Counted from the stretch's first letter, positions 24,495 through 33,286 are shown. The stretch: 59,080 nucleotides of DNA from Pseudomonadota bacterium (GCA_023450615.1 JAEXGT010000068.1:1-59080); one strand, 5' to 3'. Numbers and translations: made by a program. The notes: generated by a model not told the origin, from the sequence alone.

Positions 24495-24968
24495 ATGACC
24501 ACATCCTCGCAGCGGCGCATCGACGTGGCAGGCCTTGCCATCGCATTCTTCCTTCTCGTCCTTGCCGGTCTCGTCTGGTGGGACATGAGCAAGCTCCAGA
24601 TCCTCTCGCCTTATGATCTCGGCCCCAAGGTCATGCCGATCGTCGTCTCGGCCTGCCTCGTTCTCCTCGCCATCGGCAACGGCATCTCGGCCCTCCGGGG
24701 CGACCTGCCCGAGCGGGAGAGCCTGGATTGGAAGCCCATCATCCTGATCCTCGGCGGCCTTGCGGTCCTCATCACCCTCATCGCCATCGGCTGGGGTTTC
24801 ATGATCGGCACGGCGATCCTGTTTGCGACCACCTCCGCGGCCTTCGGACGCCGCGCCTTTCTCGTGGACCTGCTGATCGGCGCCGGCCTCGCGGTCTTCG
24901 TTTATGTGCTTCTCGGAAAGCTCCTGACCCTGTCGCTCCCGGCAGGGCCGATTGAAAACCTTTTCTGA
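24495..24968 (+). CDS. tctB: tripartite tricarboxylate transporter, small membrane subunit
   Basis: A 157-residue protein with four predicted transmembrane helices, in the usual TctB place between tctC and tctA. The sequence is weakly conserved, as is normal for TctB, but LSPYDLGPKVMPIVVSACL is typical. It starts ten bases after the terminator T-run and ends nine bases before tctA. Confidence 0.9.
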   Translation: MTTSSQRRIDVAGLAIAFFLLVLAGLVWWDMSKLQILSPYDLGPKVMPIVVSACLVLLAIGNGISALRGDLPERESLDWKPIILILGGLAVLITLIAIGWGFMIGTAILFATTSAAFGRRAFLVDLLIGAGLAVFVYVLLGKLLTLSLPAGPIENLF

Positions 24969-24977
24969 GGCCCGGAC

Positions 24978-26477
24978 ATGGAAGCCTTTCTTTCGCTCGC
25001 CAACGGCCTGACCGTCGCGATCCAGCCGATGAACCTGCTTTTCGCGCTCATCGGCGTTCTTCTTGGGACCGCCGTCGGCGTGCTCCCCGGCATCGGCCCG
25101 GCCCTGACCGTGGCGCTGCTCCTGCCGATCACCTTCAAGCTCGATCCGGCGGGCTCGATCATCATGTTCGCCGGCATCTATTATGGCGGCATGTATGGCG
25201 GCTCGACGACCGCGATCCTCATCAACACGCCGGGAGAGAGCGCCTCGATGGCGACGGCTCTCGAAGGCAACAAGATGGCCAAGGCCGGACGCGGCGGCCC
25301 CGCGCTCGCCACCTCGGCCATCGGCTCCTTCGTCGCGGGCACCATCGCAACGCTCGGCCTCACCTTCCTGGCTCCCTATCTCGTGGACATTGCCGTCAGC
25401 TTCGGTCCCGAGGATTACTTCGCCCTCATGTGCGTGGCCTTCGTCACCGTGTCCGCCACCTTCGGCGATTCCCCGATCCGCGGCCTGACCAGCCTCTTCA
25501 TCGGCCTCACCCTCGGCCTTGTCGGCATCGATCTCCTGTCGGGCCAATCCCGTCTGAGCTTCGGAGTGCCGGAACTCTACGACAACATCGAAGTCACGAC
25601 CCTGGCGGTGGGCCTCTTCGCCATTGGCGAGGCCCTCTATGTGGCCTCCCGCCGCCACATCGTGGAGGAAAAGCTCGAGCCCGTGCGCGGCTCCCTCTGG
25701 ATGACGAAGGAGGACTGGAAGCGCTCCTGGAAACCCTGGCTGCGCGGCACCCTCTTCGGCTTCCCCATCGGAGCCCTTCCGGCAGGCGGCGCGGAGATCC
25801 CGACCTTCCTGTCCTACTCGACCGAGCGTCGGCTCACCAAGCATCCGGAAGAGTTCGGCCACGGCGCCATCGAAGGCGTGGCGGGTCCGGAAGCCGCCAA
25901 CAATGCCTCGGCGGCGGGCACCCTCGTGCCGCTCCTGACGCTCGGCCTGCCCACCTCGGCGACGGCGGCGATGTTGCTCGCGGGCTTCCAGCAATACGGC
26001 CTCAATCCCGGCCCGCTGCTGTTCGCCGAACGGCCCGATCTGGTCTGGGGCCTGATCGCCAGCCTCTTCATCGCCAACGGCATGCTGCTGGTGCTGAACC
26101 TGCCCCTCGTCGGCCTGTGGGTGCGCCTGCTCGCGATCCCGCAACCCTGGCTCTATGCGGGCATTCTCGTGTTCGCCACCATCGGCACCATCGCGGCCAA
26201 TCCCTCGCCGGTGGAACTCATCATGCTGACTGTGTTCGGCCTGCTCGGCTTCCTGATGCGGCGCTTCGACTTCCCCATCGCGCCGGTGGTGGTCGGCCTC
26301 ATTCTGGGGCCCATCGCGGAAAGCCAGCTGCGGCGCGCCCTGTCGATCAGCCTCGGCGATCCGATGGTTCTCGTGGAGAGCCCCATCTCGGCGACCCTGC
26401 TCGCCATCGCGTTCCTCGCCCTCATCCTCCCCTTCGTGATGAAGGGCCTGGGCCGCTTCAAGGCGGTGGAGGATTAA
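24978..26477 (+). CDS. tctA: tripartite tricarboxylate transporter, large permease subunit
   Basis: A 499-residue permease with about 11-12 helices. Hallmarks: GVLPGIGPALTVALLLPITF, YYGGMYGGSTTAILINTPGE, and EGVAGPEAANNASAAGTLVP. It forms the transport channel with TctB, driven by an ion gradient. No TctDE two-component regulators, which often flank such loci, are present. A clean terminator follows. Confidence 0.95.
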   Translation: MEAFLSLANGLTVAIQPMNLLFALIGVLLGTAVGVLPGIGPALTVALLLPITFKLDPAGSIIMFAGIYYGGMYGGSTTAILINTPGESASMATALEGNKMAKAGRGGPALATSAIGSFVAGTIATLGLTFLAPYLVDIAVSFGPEDYFALMCVAFVTVSATFGDSPIRGLTSLFIGLTLGLVGIDLLSGQSRLSFGVPELYDNIEVTTLAVGLFAIGEALYVASRRHIVEEKLEPVRGSLWMTKEDWKRSWKPWLRGTLFGFPIGALPAGGAEIPTFLSYSTERRLTKHPEEFGHGAIEGVAGPEAANNASAAGTLVPLLTLGLPTSATAAMLLAGFQQYGLNPGPLLFAERPDLVWGLIASLFIANGMLLVLNLPLVGLWVRLLAIPQPWLYAGILVFATIGTIAANPSPVELIMLTVFGLLGFLMRRFDFPIAPVVVGLILGPIAESQLRRALSISLGDPMVLVESPISATLLAIAFLALILPFVMKGLGRFKAVED

Positions 26478-26493
26478 GGGACGACAAGCCAAG

Positions 26494-26515
26494 AGGCCCG
26501 GGAACCGGGCCTTTT
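26494..26515 (+). terminator. terminator of the tct operon
   Basis: AGGCCCGG pairs with CCGGGCCT around GAA, followed by TTT. It lies 17 bases after the tctA stop. Confidence 0.8.
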
Positions 26516-26548
26516 CACTTCCTGGGATCTGACCGGGAAAGCAGCCTC

Positions 26549-26872
26549 TTACGAGGAGAAGGCAGACAGCTTTCCGAACTGCTCGGCGAGCAGATAGTAA
26601 ACCGTGACCCGGTTCTTGGTCCGGTCGCCTTTCAGCGTCTCGCCGACCGTGGCGATCGCCTTGTCCAGTTCGGCGTCGGGGGCCGTGAGGCCGAGCTTCT
26701 TCTTCAGGAAGCCGTCGCGCACTCTGGCCAGCTCCTCCCGGTCGGAGAAGGACACCAGCGCCGAATCCCTCCTCTGAAGGGCAATGCCCAAATATCGCAC
26801 GATGCCCGCGATGGCTTTGTCGTCCGCGTTCGGGGCGTATTTCTTGACGTCGACAGCCCAGTCTTCGCTCAT
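26549..26872 (-). CDS. DUF2853 family protein
   Basis: A 107-residue soluble protein starting MSEDWAVDVKKYAPNAD, all-helical in appearance, ending AEQFGKLSAFSS. It matches the DUF2853 family of small alphaproteobacterial proteins without known function. The ATG at 26872 has a very strong GAGGAGG five bases upstream, which settles the start against an in-frame ATG at 26935. Monocistronic. Confidence 0.85.
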   Translation of the reverse strand: MSEDWAVDVKKYAPNADDKAIAGIVRYLGIALQRRDSALVSFSDREELARVRDGFLKKKLGLTAPDAELDKAIATVGETLKGDRTKNRVTVYYLLAEQFGKLSAFSS

Positions 26873-26963
26873 GGAATCCTCCTCGAAGAGCATCGCGGCA
26901 AGGGTATCACCGACAAGAAGGCTAAGATTGGACAAGACATCGACAAGGGCATACTCCCAAAGA

Positions 26964-26989
26964 AAAAGCCCGGCGAACCGGGCTTTTTT
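26964..26989. terminator. terminator after the DUF2059 gene
   Basis: AAAAGCCCGG pairs with CCGGGCTTTT around CGAA, with A and T runs on both sides. An outer pair, TCCCAAAG (26955-26962) with CTTTGGGA (27001-27008), can extend the fold. Confidence 0.85.
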
Positions 26990-27013
26990 GCTTTTCGTGG
27001 CTTTGGGAGCGGA

Positions 27014-27514
27014 TCAGTTCAGCTGATGCCCGCGCTTGCCCATTTCCTCACGAGCGCGGCTCATGATGAACTCCGAGGTGCGCTGCGACCAGATATCCAT
27101 CTCGCGCACCACGTTGTCGAGCACGCCCGGCTGAACCTGCACGTATTTCTGCCCGACGGCCGATTTGTAGAAGGCCGCGACCTCCTTCAGCTCCGCTTCC
27201 GTCATGCTCGTGCTCAGCACGCGCGCCGTGGCGTCGATGAGTTCCTGCTTCTTCTGCTCGACCTCGGGGCGAAGCGCCTTCACGACCTCGTCCAGGTCCT
27301 TCTGGATTTCGGGGCTCGTGACGCTCATACGCTGCAAGCGGTTGAGAAGCGGGCCCGTCAGCGCATCGAAGGCGCCCGTCATGCCGGAGCTGATGGCGAC
27401 CTCGCGCGCGGCGGCCAGGTGGTCGGCGGTCGGCTGAGCCTGTGCGAAGACGGGGCTCGCCAGCATGAACAGAGCGACCGAGGTCGCGGCCAGGCGGGAG
27501 GCGGAACGGATCAT
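27014..27514 (-). CDS. DUF2059 domain secreted protein
   Basis: A 166-residue protein with a signal peptide (MIRSASRLAATSVALFM...VFAQ) followed by a helical DUF2059 domain, including MTEAELKEVAAFYKSAVGQKY. The family is widespread and periplasmic with no firm function. The ATG at 27514 has GGAG about eight bases upstream. It begins 31 bases after the rpiA stop on the same strand, so the two probably share a message. Confidence 0.85.
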   Translation of the reverse strand: MIRSASRLAATSVALFMLASPVFAQAQPTADHLAAAREVAISSGMTGAFDALTGPLLNRLQRMSVTSPEIQKDLDEVVKALRPEVEQKKQELIDATARVLSTSMTEAELKEVAAFYKSAVGQKYVQVQPGVLDNVVREMDIWSQRTSEFIMSRAREEMGKRGHQLN

Positions 27515-27545
27515 AGAAGGGACTCCAATCGTGAAAGGCTGATGG

Positions 27546-28241
27546 TCAGAGCTGACCGAGTTCGATGAGCCCCTCCCCGGTCGCGAGGATCGCACCGGAA
27601 GCGAGGCCGATAAAGAGACCGTGCTCGACGACGCCGGGAATGTTGTTGAGCGTCGAGGCAAGAACGTTGGGTTTGTCGATGCGCCCGAGATGGGCGTCGA
27701 GAATGAAGTGGCCGCCATCGGTGACGTAAGGCGCCCCATCGGCGGCATGGCGCAGGCGCAGCTCGCCCTTCATGCTGAGGCTCTCCAGCAGCCTGCCAAT
27801 GGCCCGCTCGGTGGCCGTGAGCCCGAAGGGCACGACCTCGATGGGCAGGGGGAACTTGCCGAGCTTCGCGACGCGCTTGGAGCTGTCCGCGATCACGACC
27901 ATGCGGGCGCTGGCCGAGGCCACGATCTTCTCGCGCAGCAACGCGCCGCCGCCGCCCTTTATAAGGCGCAGGTCGCTATCGAGCTCGTCGGCGCCGTCGA
28001 CCGTCAGGTCGAGCTCCGGCATCTCGTCCAGGGTGGCGAGCGGAATGCCCTCGCGCAGCGCCTGCTCCCGCGTCGCCTCGGAGGTCGGCACGCCCACGAC
28101 CTTCAGGCCGCCGCGCACGCGCTCGCCGATGGCAGCCACGAAATGCGCCGCCGTCGAACCGGTGCCGAGGCCGAGCCTCATGCCGTCGGTCACGAGTTGG
28201 GCTGCCCTTTCGGCCGCTGCACGCTTGAGATTGTCGCTCAC
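27546..28241 (-). CDS. rpiA: ribose-5-phosphate isomerase A
   Basis: A 231-residue enzyme interconverting ribose 5-phosphate and ribulose 5-phosphate in the pentose phosphate pathway. Family motifs: GLGTGSTAAHFV near the N-terminus, DGADELDSDLRLIKGGGGALLREKI with the catalytic residues, and the GHFILDA stretch. It starts with GTG at 28241, preceded by AGAGGT. Normal length. Confidence 0.95.
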   Translation of the reverse strand: MSDNLKRAAAERAAQLVTDGMRLGLGTGSTAAHFVAAIGERVRGGLKVVGVPTSEATREQALREGIPLATLDEMPELDLTVDGADELDSDLRLIKGGGGALLREKIVASASARMVVIADSSKRVAKLGKFPLPIEVVPFGLTATERAIGRLLESLSMKGELRLRHAADGAPYVTDGGHFILDAHLGRIDKPNVLASTLNNIPGVVEHGLFIGLASGAILATGEGLIELGQL

Positions 28242-28362
28242 TGAGGACCTCTAAAATTGTCGCCCCGCCAGAAGGCGGACCGCAATCCGCCTCTAGCATG
28301 TGGGAGTGTTGAAAAGAAAGATGGTTTCATATCGCTCCAGGGCAGAAAGCCCCGAAGAAGGC

Positions 28363-28818
28363 TTAAGGACGCTGGGGTGAGGCCCCGGACCCGGAACCGG
28401 CGCCGGGCGTCGCCGCTTCAGGAGCGATCACGGACGCCGCCGAAGAGGGCCTCGCCTGAGGCGTGCAAACGACCTGCTGGTCGAAAACGTAGCAGATGCT
28501 CATGTCGCCGGTGCGGAAATTGACCCGGAAGACGCCGCCCTCGCGCTCGTGGCGGGAGGCGACGAGCCCGTATTCCCCAGGCTGCTGAGCCCCTGCCCCT
28601 TCGCCGGGGCTGAAGCACAGGGTGACGCCGATGGTGCCTTCCTGGAGCCCGTACTGGCAGGAGCTGACCTCGCCGGTGACGCGATCGATCCTATAAATAC
28701 GGTTCAGGTCGGTTTGCGGCGCAGGCACGAAATCATACGAGGCCGCCAGGGCGGAACCCGGTATGCCTGTCAGCCCCAGAGCCGCCGACAGAAACGCAGC
28801 GTAACCAAAAAGCCGCAT
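28363..28818 (-). CDS. small secreted protein, unknown function
   Basis: A 151-residue protein with a signal peptide ending near SALA-AS. The mature part has a beta-rich look (NRIYRIDRVTGEVSSCQYG, then FRVNFRTGDMSICYVFDQQVVC) with five cysteines, and an Ala/Ser/Pro-rich tail. The two halves contain similar RVTGEVSSC and FRTGDMSIC elements, suggesting an internal repeat of a short motif that also occurs in bacterial beta-propeller-like proteins. I do not recognise a named family. Confidence 0.7.
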   Translation of the reverse strand: MRLFGYAAFLSAALGLTGIPGSALAASYDFVPAPQTDLNRIYRIDRVTGEVSSCQYGLQEGTIGVTLCFSPGEGAGAQQPGEYGLVASRHEREGGVFRVNFRTGDMSICYVFDQQVVCTPQARPSSAASVIAPEAATPGAGSGSGASPQRP

Positions 28819-28916
28819 TCATCACTCCATTACGGTTAAGAACGAATCAACCGGGGCACCATATCATCCCCTCCGATTGATTCTCTTGATTTGAGCAAAG
28901 CAGGTACCCGAGCTTC

Positions 28917-29618
28917 ATGGTCATTCATACCCCGCAAATCGCCCCGCCTATCGCCGTCTTCGATCTCGACGGCACCCTGGCCGACACGGCCGGCGATCTC
29001 GTGGGGACGCTCAACGTCATTCTGGAGCAGGAAGGTCTCGCGCCCCTGCCCGTGGAACAGGCGCGCGACATGATCGGCGCGGGCGCCCGCGCGCTCATCG
29101 AGCGCGGCTTCGAGGCGGCGAACAAGGAGCTGGCTCCCGCCCATCTCGACGCGCTCTTCACGCAGTTCATGGCGCATTACAGCGAGAACATCTGCATCAG
29201 GACCACGCTTTTTCCCGGCGTGATCGAGGCTTTGGACCGGCTTGAGGCGGCGGGCTTCATTCTCGCGGTCTGCACCAACAAGATCGAGGAGCACTCGGTC
29301 AGGCTGCTCGATGCTCTCGGGATCAGCCACCGTTTCGCGGCCAATTGCGGTCGCGACACCTTCGCTTACTTCAAGCCCGATCCCCGCCACCTGACCCTGA
29401 CCATCGCGCAAGCGGGCGGAGATCCGTCGCGGGCGGTGATGGTGGGGGATTCTCGCACCGATATAGTAACGGCCCAGAACGCCGGAATCCCGTCCATCGC
29501 CGTTCCCTTCGGCTATACGGACGTGCCGGTGCAGAGCCTCAATCCGGATATCGTGATCGATCACTTCGATGAGCTGTTTACCGCCGTCGAGACGCTGATG
29601 AAGCCGATGGCGGCTTGA
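28917..29618 (+). CDS. gph: phosphoglycolate phosphatase (HAD superfamily)
   Basis: A 233-residue HAD hydrolase: motif I VFDLDGTLADTAGD with nucleophile Asp, motif II CTNK, Lys in YFKPDP, and motif IV MVGDSRTDIVTAQNAG. Probable role is removal of phosphoglycolate from DNA repair or oxygenase side reactions. Other small phosphate esters are possible substrates, since the HAD family is broad. No clear ribosome site precedes the ATG at 28917. Confidence 0.88.
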   Translation: MVIHTPQIAPPIAVFDLDGTLADTAGDLVGTLNVILEQEGLAPLPVEQARDMIGAGARALIERGFEAANKELAPAHLDALFTQFMAHYSENICIRTTLFPGVIEALDRLEAAGFILAVCTNKIEEHSVRLLDALGISHRFAANCGRDTFAYFKPDPRHLTLTIAQAGGDPSRAVMVGDSRTDIVTAQNAGIPSIAVPFGYTDVPVQSLNPDIVIDHFDELFTAVETLMKPMAA

Positions 29619-29685
29619 ACGCGCGGCAAAGCCCGCGCTCGCTTTCGCGAGCACAATCGTGTGAAGCTGGACTGTCAGGAAGGAA

Positions 29686-29760
29686 TGGTGGGCGCGACAG
29701 GGATTGAACCTGTGACCCTTCGCGTGTGAAGCGAATGCTCTCCCGCTGAGCTACGCGCCC
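29686..29760 (-). tRNA. tRNA-Val (CAC)
   Basis: Read on the minus strand: acceptor GGGCGCG pairs with CGCGCCC, D-arm GCTC..GAGC, anticodon stem TTCGC/GCGAA around loop TTCACAC (anticodon CAC), T-arm ACAGG-TTCAATC-CCTGT, and an encoded CCA at 29686-29688. The length of 75 with CCA is normal. Confidence 0.96.
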
Positions 29761-30017
29761 TGACCAGCGCCTTCTAAAGGCCTCCAAGGCCCGGCGTCAA
29801 GCCACGAAGTCGAGAACTTCGCCAAGAATCTTCACATTGATCCTCACTTTCGGATCGCGGCAGCGCGGCTTTAACCGCTCGGTTACGACGTGGCGAAAAG
29901 AAGGCGCCCCAGGCTAGGATTTTATAGCAAAACCCTGGTAGTTCTGGGCTCCGAAGCGCGACCATTCGCATTCACTCATCACCAACCGCCATCAAACCTG
30001 TTCAATTCGAGGCAATT

Positions 30018-30605
30018 ATGGGACGCACGCGCGTAACCCTCTCCGGTCTTGTCTGCGCTTTCGTCGCTCTCGCGACCCCGGCTGCGGCATTTACGGCCAT
30101 CGATCCCCTCACCCGCCAGCCCCTCTACCAGGCCGAAGACCAAGCTGTGAGAGCGCAGGCCTCGCCTGTCCCGCGTGAGGTGGTTTCCTTCAGCGGCCGC
30201 TACGCGCCGGGCACCATCGTGGTTTCCACGTCCGAGCGCCGCCTCTATTACGTGATGGGCGACGGCAAGGCCCTGCGCTACGGCGTCGGCGTGGGGCGTC
30301 CGGGCTTCACCTGGGGCGGCTCGAACACCATCACCATGAAGCGCGAATGGCCCGATTGGCGTCCCCCGGCAGCGATGCTCAAGCGCCGCCCCGACCTGCC
30401 CCGCCACATGAAGGGCGGCCCCGACAACCCGCTCGGCGCCCGCGCCATGTATATCGGCAGCACGATCTATCGCATCCACGGTTCGAACGAGCCCGAGACC
30501 ATCGGCGAGGCCGTCTCCTCCGGCTGCATCCGCATGACGAACGAAGACGTGATCGACCTCTACAACCGCATCAGGGTCGGCGCGCGGGTGATCGTGCAGC
30601 GCTGA
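30018..30605 (+). CDS. L,D-transpeptidase (YkuD family)
   Basis: A 195-residue exported enzyme with a signal peptide (MGRTRVTLSGLVCAFVALATPAAA). The YkuD catalytic motif is intact: HGSNEPETIG followed by SSGCIRMTNEDV with nucleophile Cys. Such enzymes form 3-3 peptidoglycan cross-links or anchor proteins to the wall. Alphaproteobacteria carry many paralogues, so the specific role is unknown. GAGG lies five to six bases before the ATG. A strong terminator follows. Confidence 0.93.
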   Translation: MGRTRVTLSGLVCAFVALATPAAAFTAIDPLTRQPLYQAEDQAVRAQASPVPREVVSFSGRYAPGTIVVSTSERRLYYVMGDGKALRYGVGVGRPGFTWGGSNTITMKREWPDWRPPAAMLKRRPDLPRHMKGGPDNPLGARAMYIGSTIYRIHGSNEPETIGEAVSSGCIRMTNEDVIDLYNRIRVGARVIVQR

Positions 30606-30630
30606 GCGCTCACGCCAATGAAGATGAAAG

Positions 30631-30658
30631 AGGCCGGCTGATGCCGGCCTTTTTTTTA
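30631..30658 (+). terminator. terminator of the L,D-transpeptidase gene
   Basis: AGGCCGGC pairs with GCCGGCCT around TGAT, followed by a run of eight T. Confidence 0.92.
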
Positions 30659-30674
30659 ATTTCAGACCCACTCA

Positions 30675-30869
30675 CCTCATCCTGAAGAGGGTTGCGTAGC
30701 GACCCGTCTCGAAGGAGGTTCCAGTGCACTCTGGACATTCTTTCGAGACAGTCGCTTGAACGACCTCCTCAGTGGTTGGCTCATAAAGGGTGGACTGGGC
30801 GCTTCCCTCCCCCTTGCGGGGAGGGGAAAGAGGCGCATAGCCTTTATGGGCCAGCCTCTCAGGATGAGG
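30675..30869. repeat. second copy of the 100-bp palindromic repeat, interrupted
   Basis: The left end CCTCATCCTGAAGAGG and the core GTCTCGAAGGAGGTTCCAG with TGCACTCTGGA match the intact copy at 7642-7741. The right end CTCAGGATGAGG is displaced to 30858-30869 by the 85-bp insert at 30773-30857. Confidence 0.75.
30773..30857. mobile_element. 85-bp palindromic insert flanked by CTCAG duplication
   Basis: The insert begins TGGTTGGCTCATAAAGGGT and ends with a sequence whose complement matches that start at 15 of 19 positions; its centre CTCCCCC-TTGC-GGGGAG is itself a hairpin. It is bounded on both sides by CTCAG (30768-30772 and 30858-30862), as expected for a target-site duplication. No coding content. 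Confidence 0.6.
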
Positions 30870-30892
30870 ACAGAGAACGCATATGCGCTGCC

Positions 30893-31258
30893 TCAACGCC
30901 GCTCGCGCGACAATCCCTTGGCCGCAAGCTCGTCGAGATAAGCCCGCCACTTCTCCTCGTAGCCGACCCCGAGTTCCAGCAGATAGTTCCAGCCGTAAAT
31001 GCCCGTATCATGCATATCGTCGAAGACGAGCTTGACCGCGTAGTTGCCGACCGGCTCGACGCCGATGATCTCCACGTCCTTTTTTCCCGGCACCGTCTTG
31101 CGCTCGGCGGGGCCATGCCCCTGCACTTCCGCCGAAGGGCTCGTCACACGCAGATACTCCGCCGGCAAGCTGAAGGACGAGCCGTCGTCGAAGGTTATAT
31201 GCAGGCTGCGCCTGTCCTTGGCGAGGCGCAGTTCCGTGGGCCAGCGCAGTGTTGTCAT
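30893..31258 (-). CDS. DUF971 (gamma-butyrobetaine hydroxylase N-terminal-like) protein
   Basis: A 121-residue single-domain protein. WPTELRLAKDRRSLHITFDDG and SPSAEVQGHG, then GNYAVKLVFDDMHDTGIYGWNYL, are the conserved DUF971 stretches. The domain binds zinc or an iron-sulfur-linked partner in some eukaryotic proteins; free-standing bacterial members are associated with iron-sulfur assembly by genomic context, but the function is not settled. It is divergent from moaA, whose product is itself an iron-sulfur enzyme. Confidence 0.88.
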   Translation of the reverse strand: MTTLRWPTELRLAKDRRSLHITFDDGSSFSLPAEYLRVTSPSAEVQGHGPAERKTVPGKKDVEIIGVEPVGNYAVKLVFDDMHDTGIYGWNYLLELGVGYEEKWRAYLDELAAKGLSRERR

Positions 31259-31353
31259 GGATTGGACCTCTTCCCGCTTTGTTGTTTGACGAAAGCTCTC
31301 TACATGTAAGGTTTAAAGCAACTCTTCGCGCAACCATCGAGGACCTGTTCCTG

Positions 31354-32391
31354 ATGCGGGGATCACCGTTCGAGTTTCCGACGCCCTCCCCCGGCCCGGC
31401 CCTGCTGGACCCCTTCGGGCGTGCCATCACTTACTTACGCGTCTCGGTGACAGACCGCTGCGATTTCCGCTGCGTCTATTGCATGTCGGAGGACATGTCC
31501 TTCCTGCCCAAGCGCGATCTCCTGAGCCTTGAAGAGTTGGACCGCGTCTGCACGGCCTTCGTCGATCAAGGCGTGCGCAAGCTTCGCATTACCGGCGGCG
31601 AGCCGCTGATGCGGCGGGACATCATGAGCCTGTTCCGCTCCCTTTCGCGCCACCTTCAATCCGGCGCGCTCTACGAGCTCACCCTCACGACCAACGGTTC
31701 GCAGCTTGCCCGCTTCGCGCAGGAGCTCGCGTCATGCGGCGTGAGGCGGGTGAACGTTTCCATCGACACCCTCGACCCGGACAAGTTCCACCGGATCACC
31801 CGCTGGGGCGACCTCTCAAAAGTGCTCCAGGGATTGGATGCGGCGCAAGCGGCGGGCCTGGACGTCAAGATCAACGCCGTGGCCCTGAAGGGCGTGAACG
31901 AGGACGAGATCGAGAGCCTCATGCGCTGGGCCCATGGGCGCGGCATGGGCCTCACGCTCATCGAAGTGATGCCGCTGGGCGAGATCGATGGGCTTCGCAT
32001 CGACCAGTATCTGCCGCTCTCGACGGTAAGGGAGCGGCTCGAGGCGCGCTATACGCTGCACGACCTTCCCGACCGCACCGGCGGTCCGGCCCGATACGTG
32101 AAGGTTGCGGAGACGGGCGGCAGGCTCGGTTTCATCACGCCCCTGACGCACAATTTCTGCGAAAGCTGCAACCGCGTGCGCCTGACCTGCACCGGCCAGC
32201 TCTTCATGTGCCTCGGCCAGGAAGACGCCGCCGATCTGCGCGCGCCCCTTCGCGCATCGGAGGACAATGCGCTGCTCGCGCAGGCCATCGGCGACGCCAT
32301 CGCCAGAAAGCCCAAGGGGCACGATTTCATCATCGACCGGAACCACGCCCGCCCCGCCCTCAGCCGCCACATGAGCATGACGGGCGGTTGA
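31354..32391 (+). CDS. moaA: GTP 3',8-cyclase (molybdenum cofactor step 1)
   Basis: A 345-residue radical SAM enzyme converting GTP to cyclic dehydro-GTP, the start of molybdopterin synthesis. The SAM-cluster cysteines are C36, C40 and C43 (CDFRCVYC); the C-terminal cluster is C269, C272 and C286 (NFCESC...FMC); the C-terminus ends in the required Gly-Gly. The ATG at 31354 gives the normal length; a longer frame from 31249 overlaps the divergent gene. No other moa/moe genes are in the window. Its product is needed by the xanthine dehydrogenase encoded at 46-50 kb. Confidence 0.96.
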   Translation: MRGSPFEFPTPSPGPALLDPFGRAITYLRVSVTDRCDFRCVYCMSEDMSFLPKRDLLSLEELDRVCTAFVDQGVRKLRITGGEPLMRRDIMSLFRSLSRHLQSGALYELTLTTNGSQLARFAQELASCGVRRVNVSIDTLDPDKFHRITRWGDLSKVLQGLDAAQAAGLDVKINAVALKGVNEDEIESLMRWAHGRGMGLTLIEVMPLGEIDGLRIDQYLPLSTVRERLEARYTLHDLPDRTGGPARYVKVAETGGRLGFITPLTHNFCESCNRVRLTCTGQLFMCLGQEDAADLRAPLRASEDNALLAQAIGDAIARKPKGHDFIIDRNHARPALSRHMSMTGG

Positions 32392-32494
32392 GGGGCTTCA
32401 CGCCGAAAGTGCGACTGTCGCGCAAGCTTTCCGTCGATTGACTGTTTCAGGCTTTTCACGTGATATCAGCGGTGATCAGACAGGCGGAAGAACT

Positions 32495-33286
32495 GTGAAC
32501 GCGTTTGCTTTGGGGCGGAAGCTCTTATTCCTTGCAGGCCTCATGGCGGGCATTGCATCCCCTTCGGCTTTCGCGCAGGAAGCGCAGCCCGCCATCCGCG
32601 TCGCGATCGAAGGAGCCTATCCGCCCTTCAACCAGATCGATCCGGCGACCAATGAGCTGCAGGGCTTCGAGGTCGATCTTCTGAAGCGCCTCTGCGAGGT
32701 GATGGAGACCTCCTGCGAACCCGTTCAGCATGAATGGGACGGCATCATCAAGGGCCTGATCAACCGTGAATACGATGCGATCATGTCCTCCCTGGAGATT
32801 ACGGAAAAGCGTCAGAAGAGGATCGCTTTCTCCGATGCCTATTATCGCATTCCCGCCGTCTTCATCGGCCCGAAGGAGACAAAGCCCGGCGAGGTGACGC
32901 CGCAGGCGCTGGCGGGCAAGACGATCGGCACCATCGAGCGCAGCGATCACGAAGCCTATCTCAGGACCTACTACCCCAACTCCGAAATCGCCCTCTACGC
33001 CAAGGCCGACGAGGCCGGTCTCGACCTGCTCGTCGGGCGGCTCGATGCGGTCTTCGGGGACGAGCTCCAGCTGTCCAGGTTCCTCAAGAGCCGCGAGGGC
33101 GAATGCTGCCACGTGCTGGGCGAAGCGCCCGCCGATCCGGCCTATCGCCGCGAGGTCTACGGCATCGGCCTCCGCAAGGAGGATGAGGCCCTGCGCGAAC
33201 GCTTCAACCGCGCCATCGCGCAGGTGAAGGCGGACGGCACGTATGACCGAATCCGCGCCAGGTATTTTTCCTTCGATATCAAATAG
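32495..33286 (+). CDS. amino-acid ABC transporter periplasmic binding protein
   Basis: A 263-residue family 3 solute-binding protein with a signal peptide (NAFALGRKLLFLAGLMAG...AFAQ). Motifs EGAYPPFNQID, GFEVDLLKRLCE and SSLEITEKRQKRIAFSDAYY match the lysine/arginine/ornithine/histidine binding group. A GTG start at 32495 with GGCGGAAG upstream places the signal peptide correctly; the in-frame ATG at 32438 would add an unlikely 19 residues. No permease or ATPase genes are adjacent, so it must share a transporter or act as a sensor input. Confidence 0.87.
   Translation: MNAFALGRKLLFLAGLMAGIASPSAFAQEAQPAIRVAIEGAYPPFNQIDPATNELQGFEVDLLKRLCEVMETSCEPVQHEWDGIIKGLINREYDAIMSSLEITEKRQKRIAFSDAYYRIPAVFIGPKETKPGEVTPQALAGKTIGTIERSDHEAYLRTYYPNSEIALYAKADEAGLDLLVGRLDAVFGDELQLSRFLKSREGECCHVLGEAPADPAYRREVYGIGLRKEDEALRERFNRAIAQVKADGTYDRIRARYFSFDIK

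Noticed and set aside
24483..26492. 669-codon frame on the minus strand opposite tctB and tctA
   Set aside because: Charged, repetitive sequence (runs of Glu, Asp, Arg, Gly, His) reflecting the antisense of hydrophobic membrane codons; the plus strand holds clear TctB and TctA.
26873..26963. Lysine-rich stretch on the plus strand (KGITDKKAKIGQDIDKGILP) between the DUF2853 gene and its neighbour
   Set aside because: It looks coding-like, but it has no start with a ribosome site, runs straight into the terminator hairpin, and lies upstream of a gene with a strong start on the other strand.
29774..29971. 65-codon frame on the minus strand between tRNA-Val and the L,D-transpeptidase gene
   Set aside because: No ribosome site, no plausible protein features; the 257-base gap most likely holds promoters.
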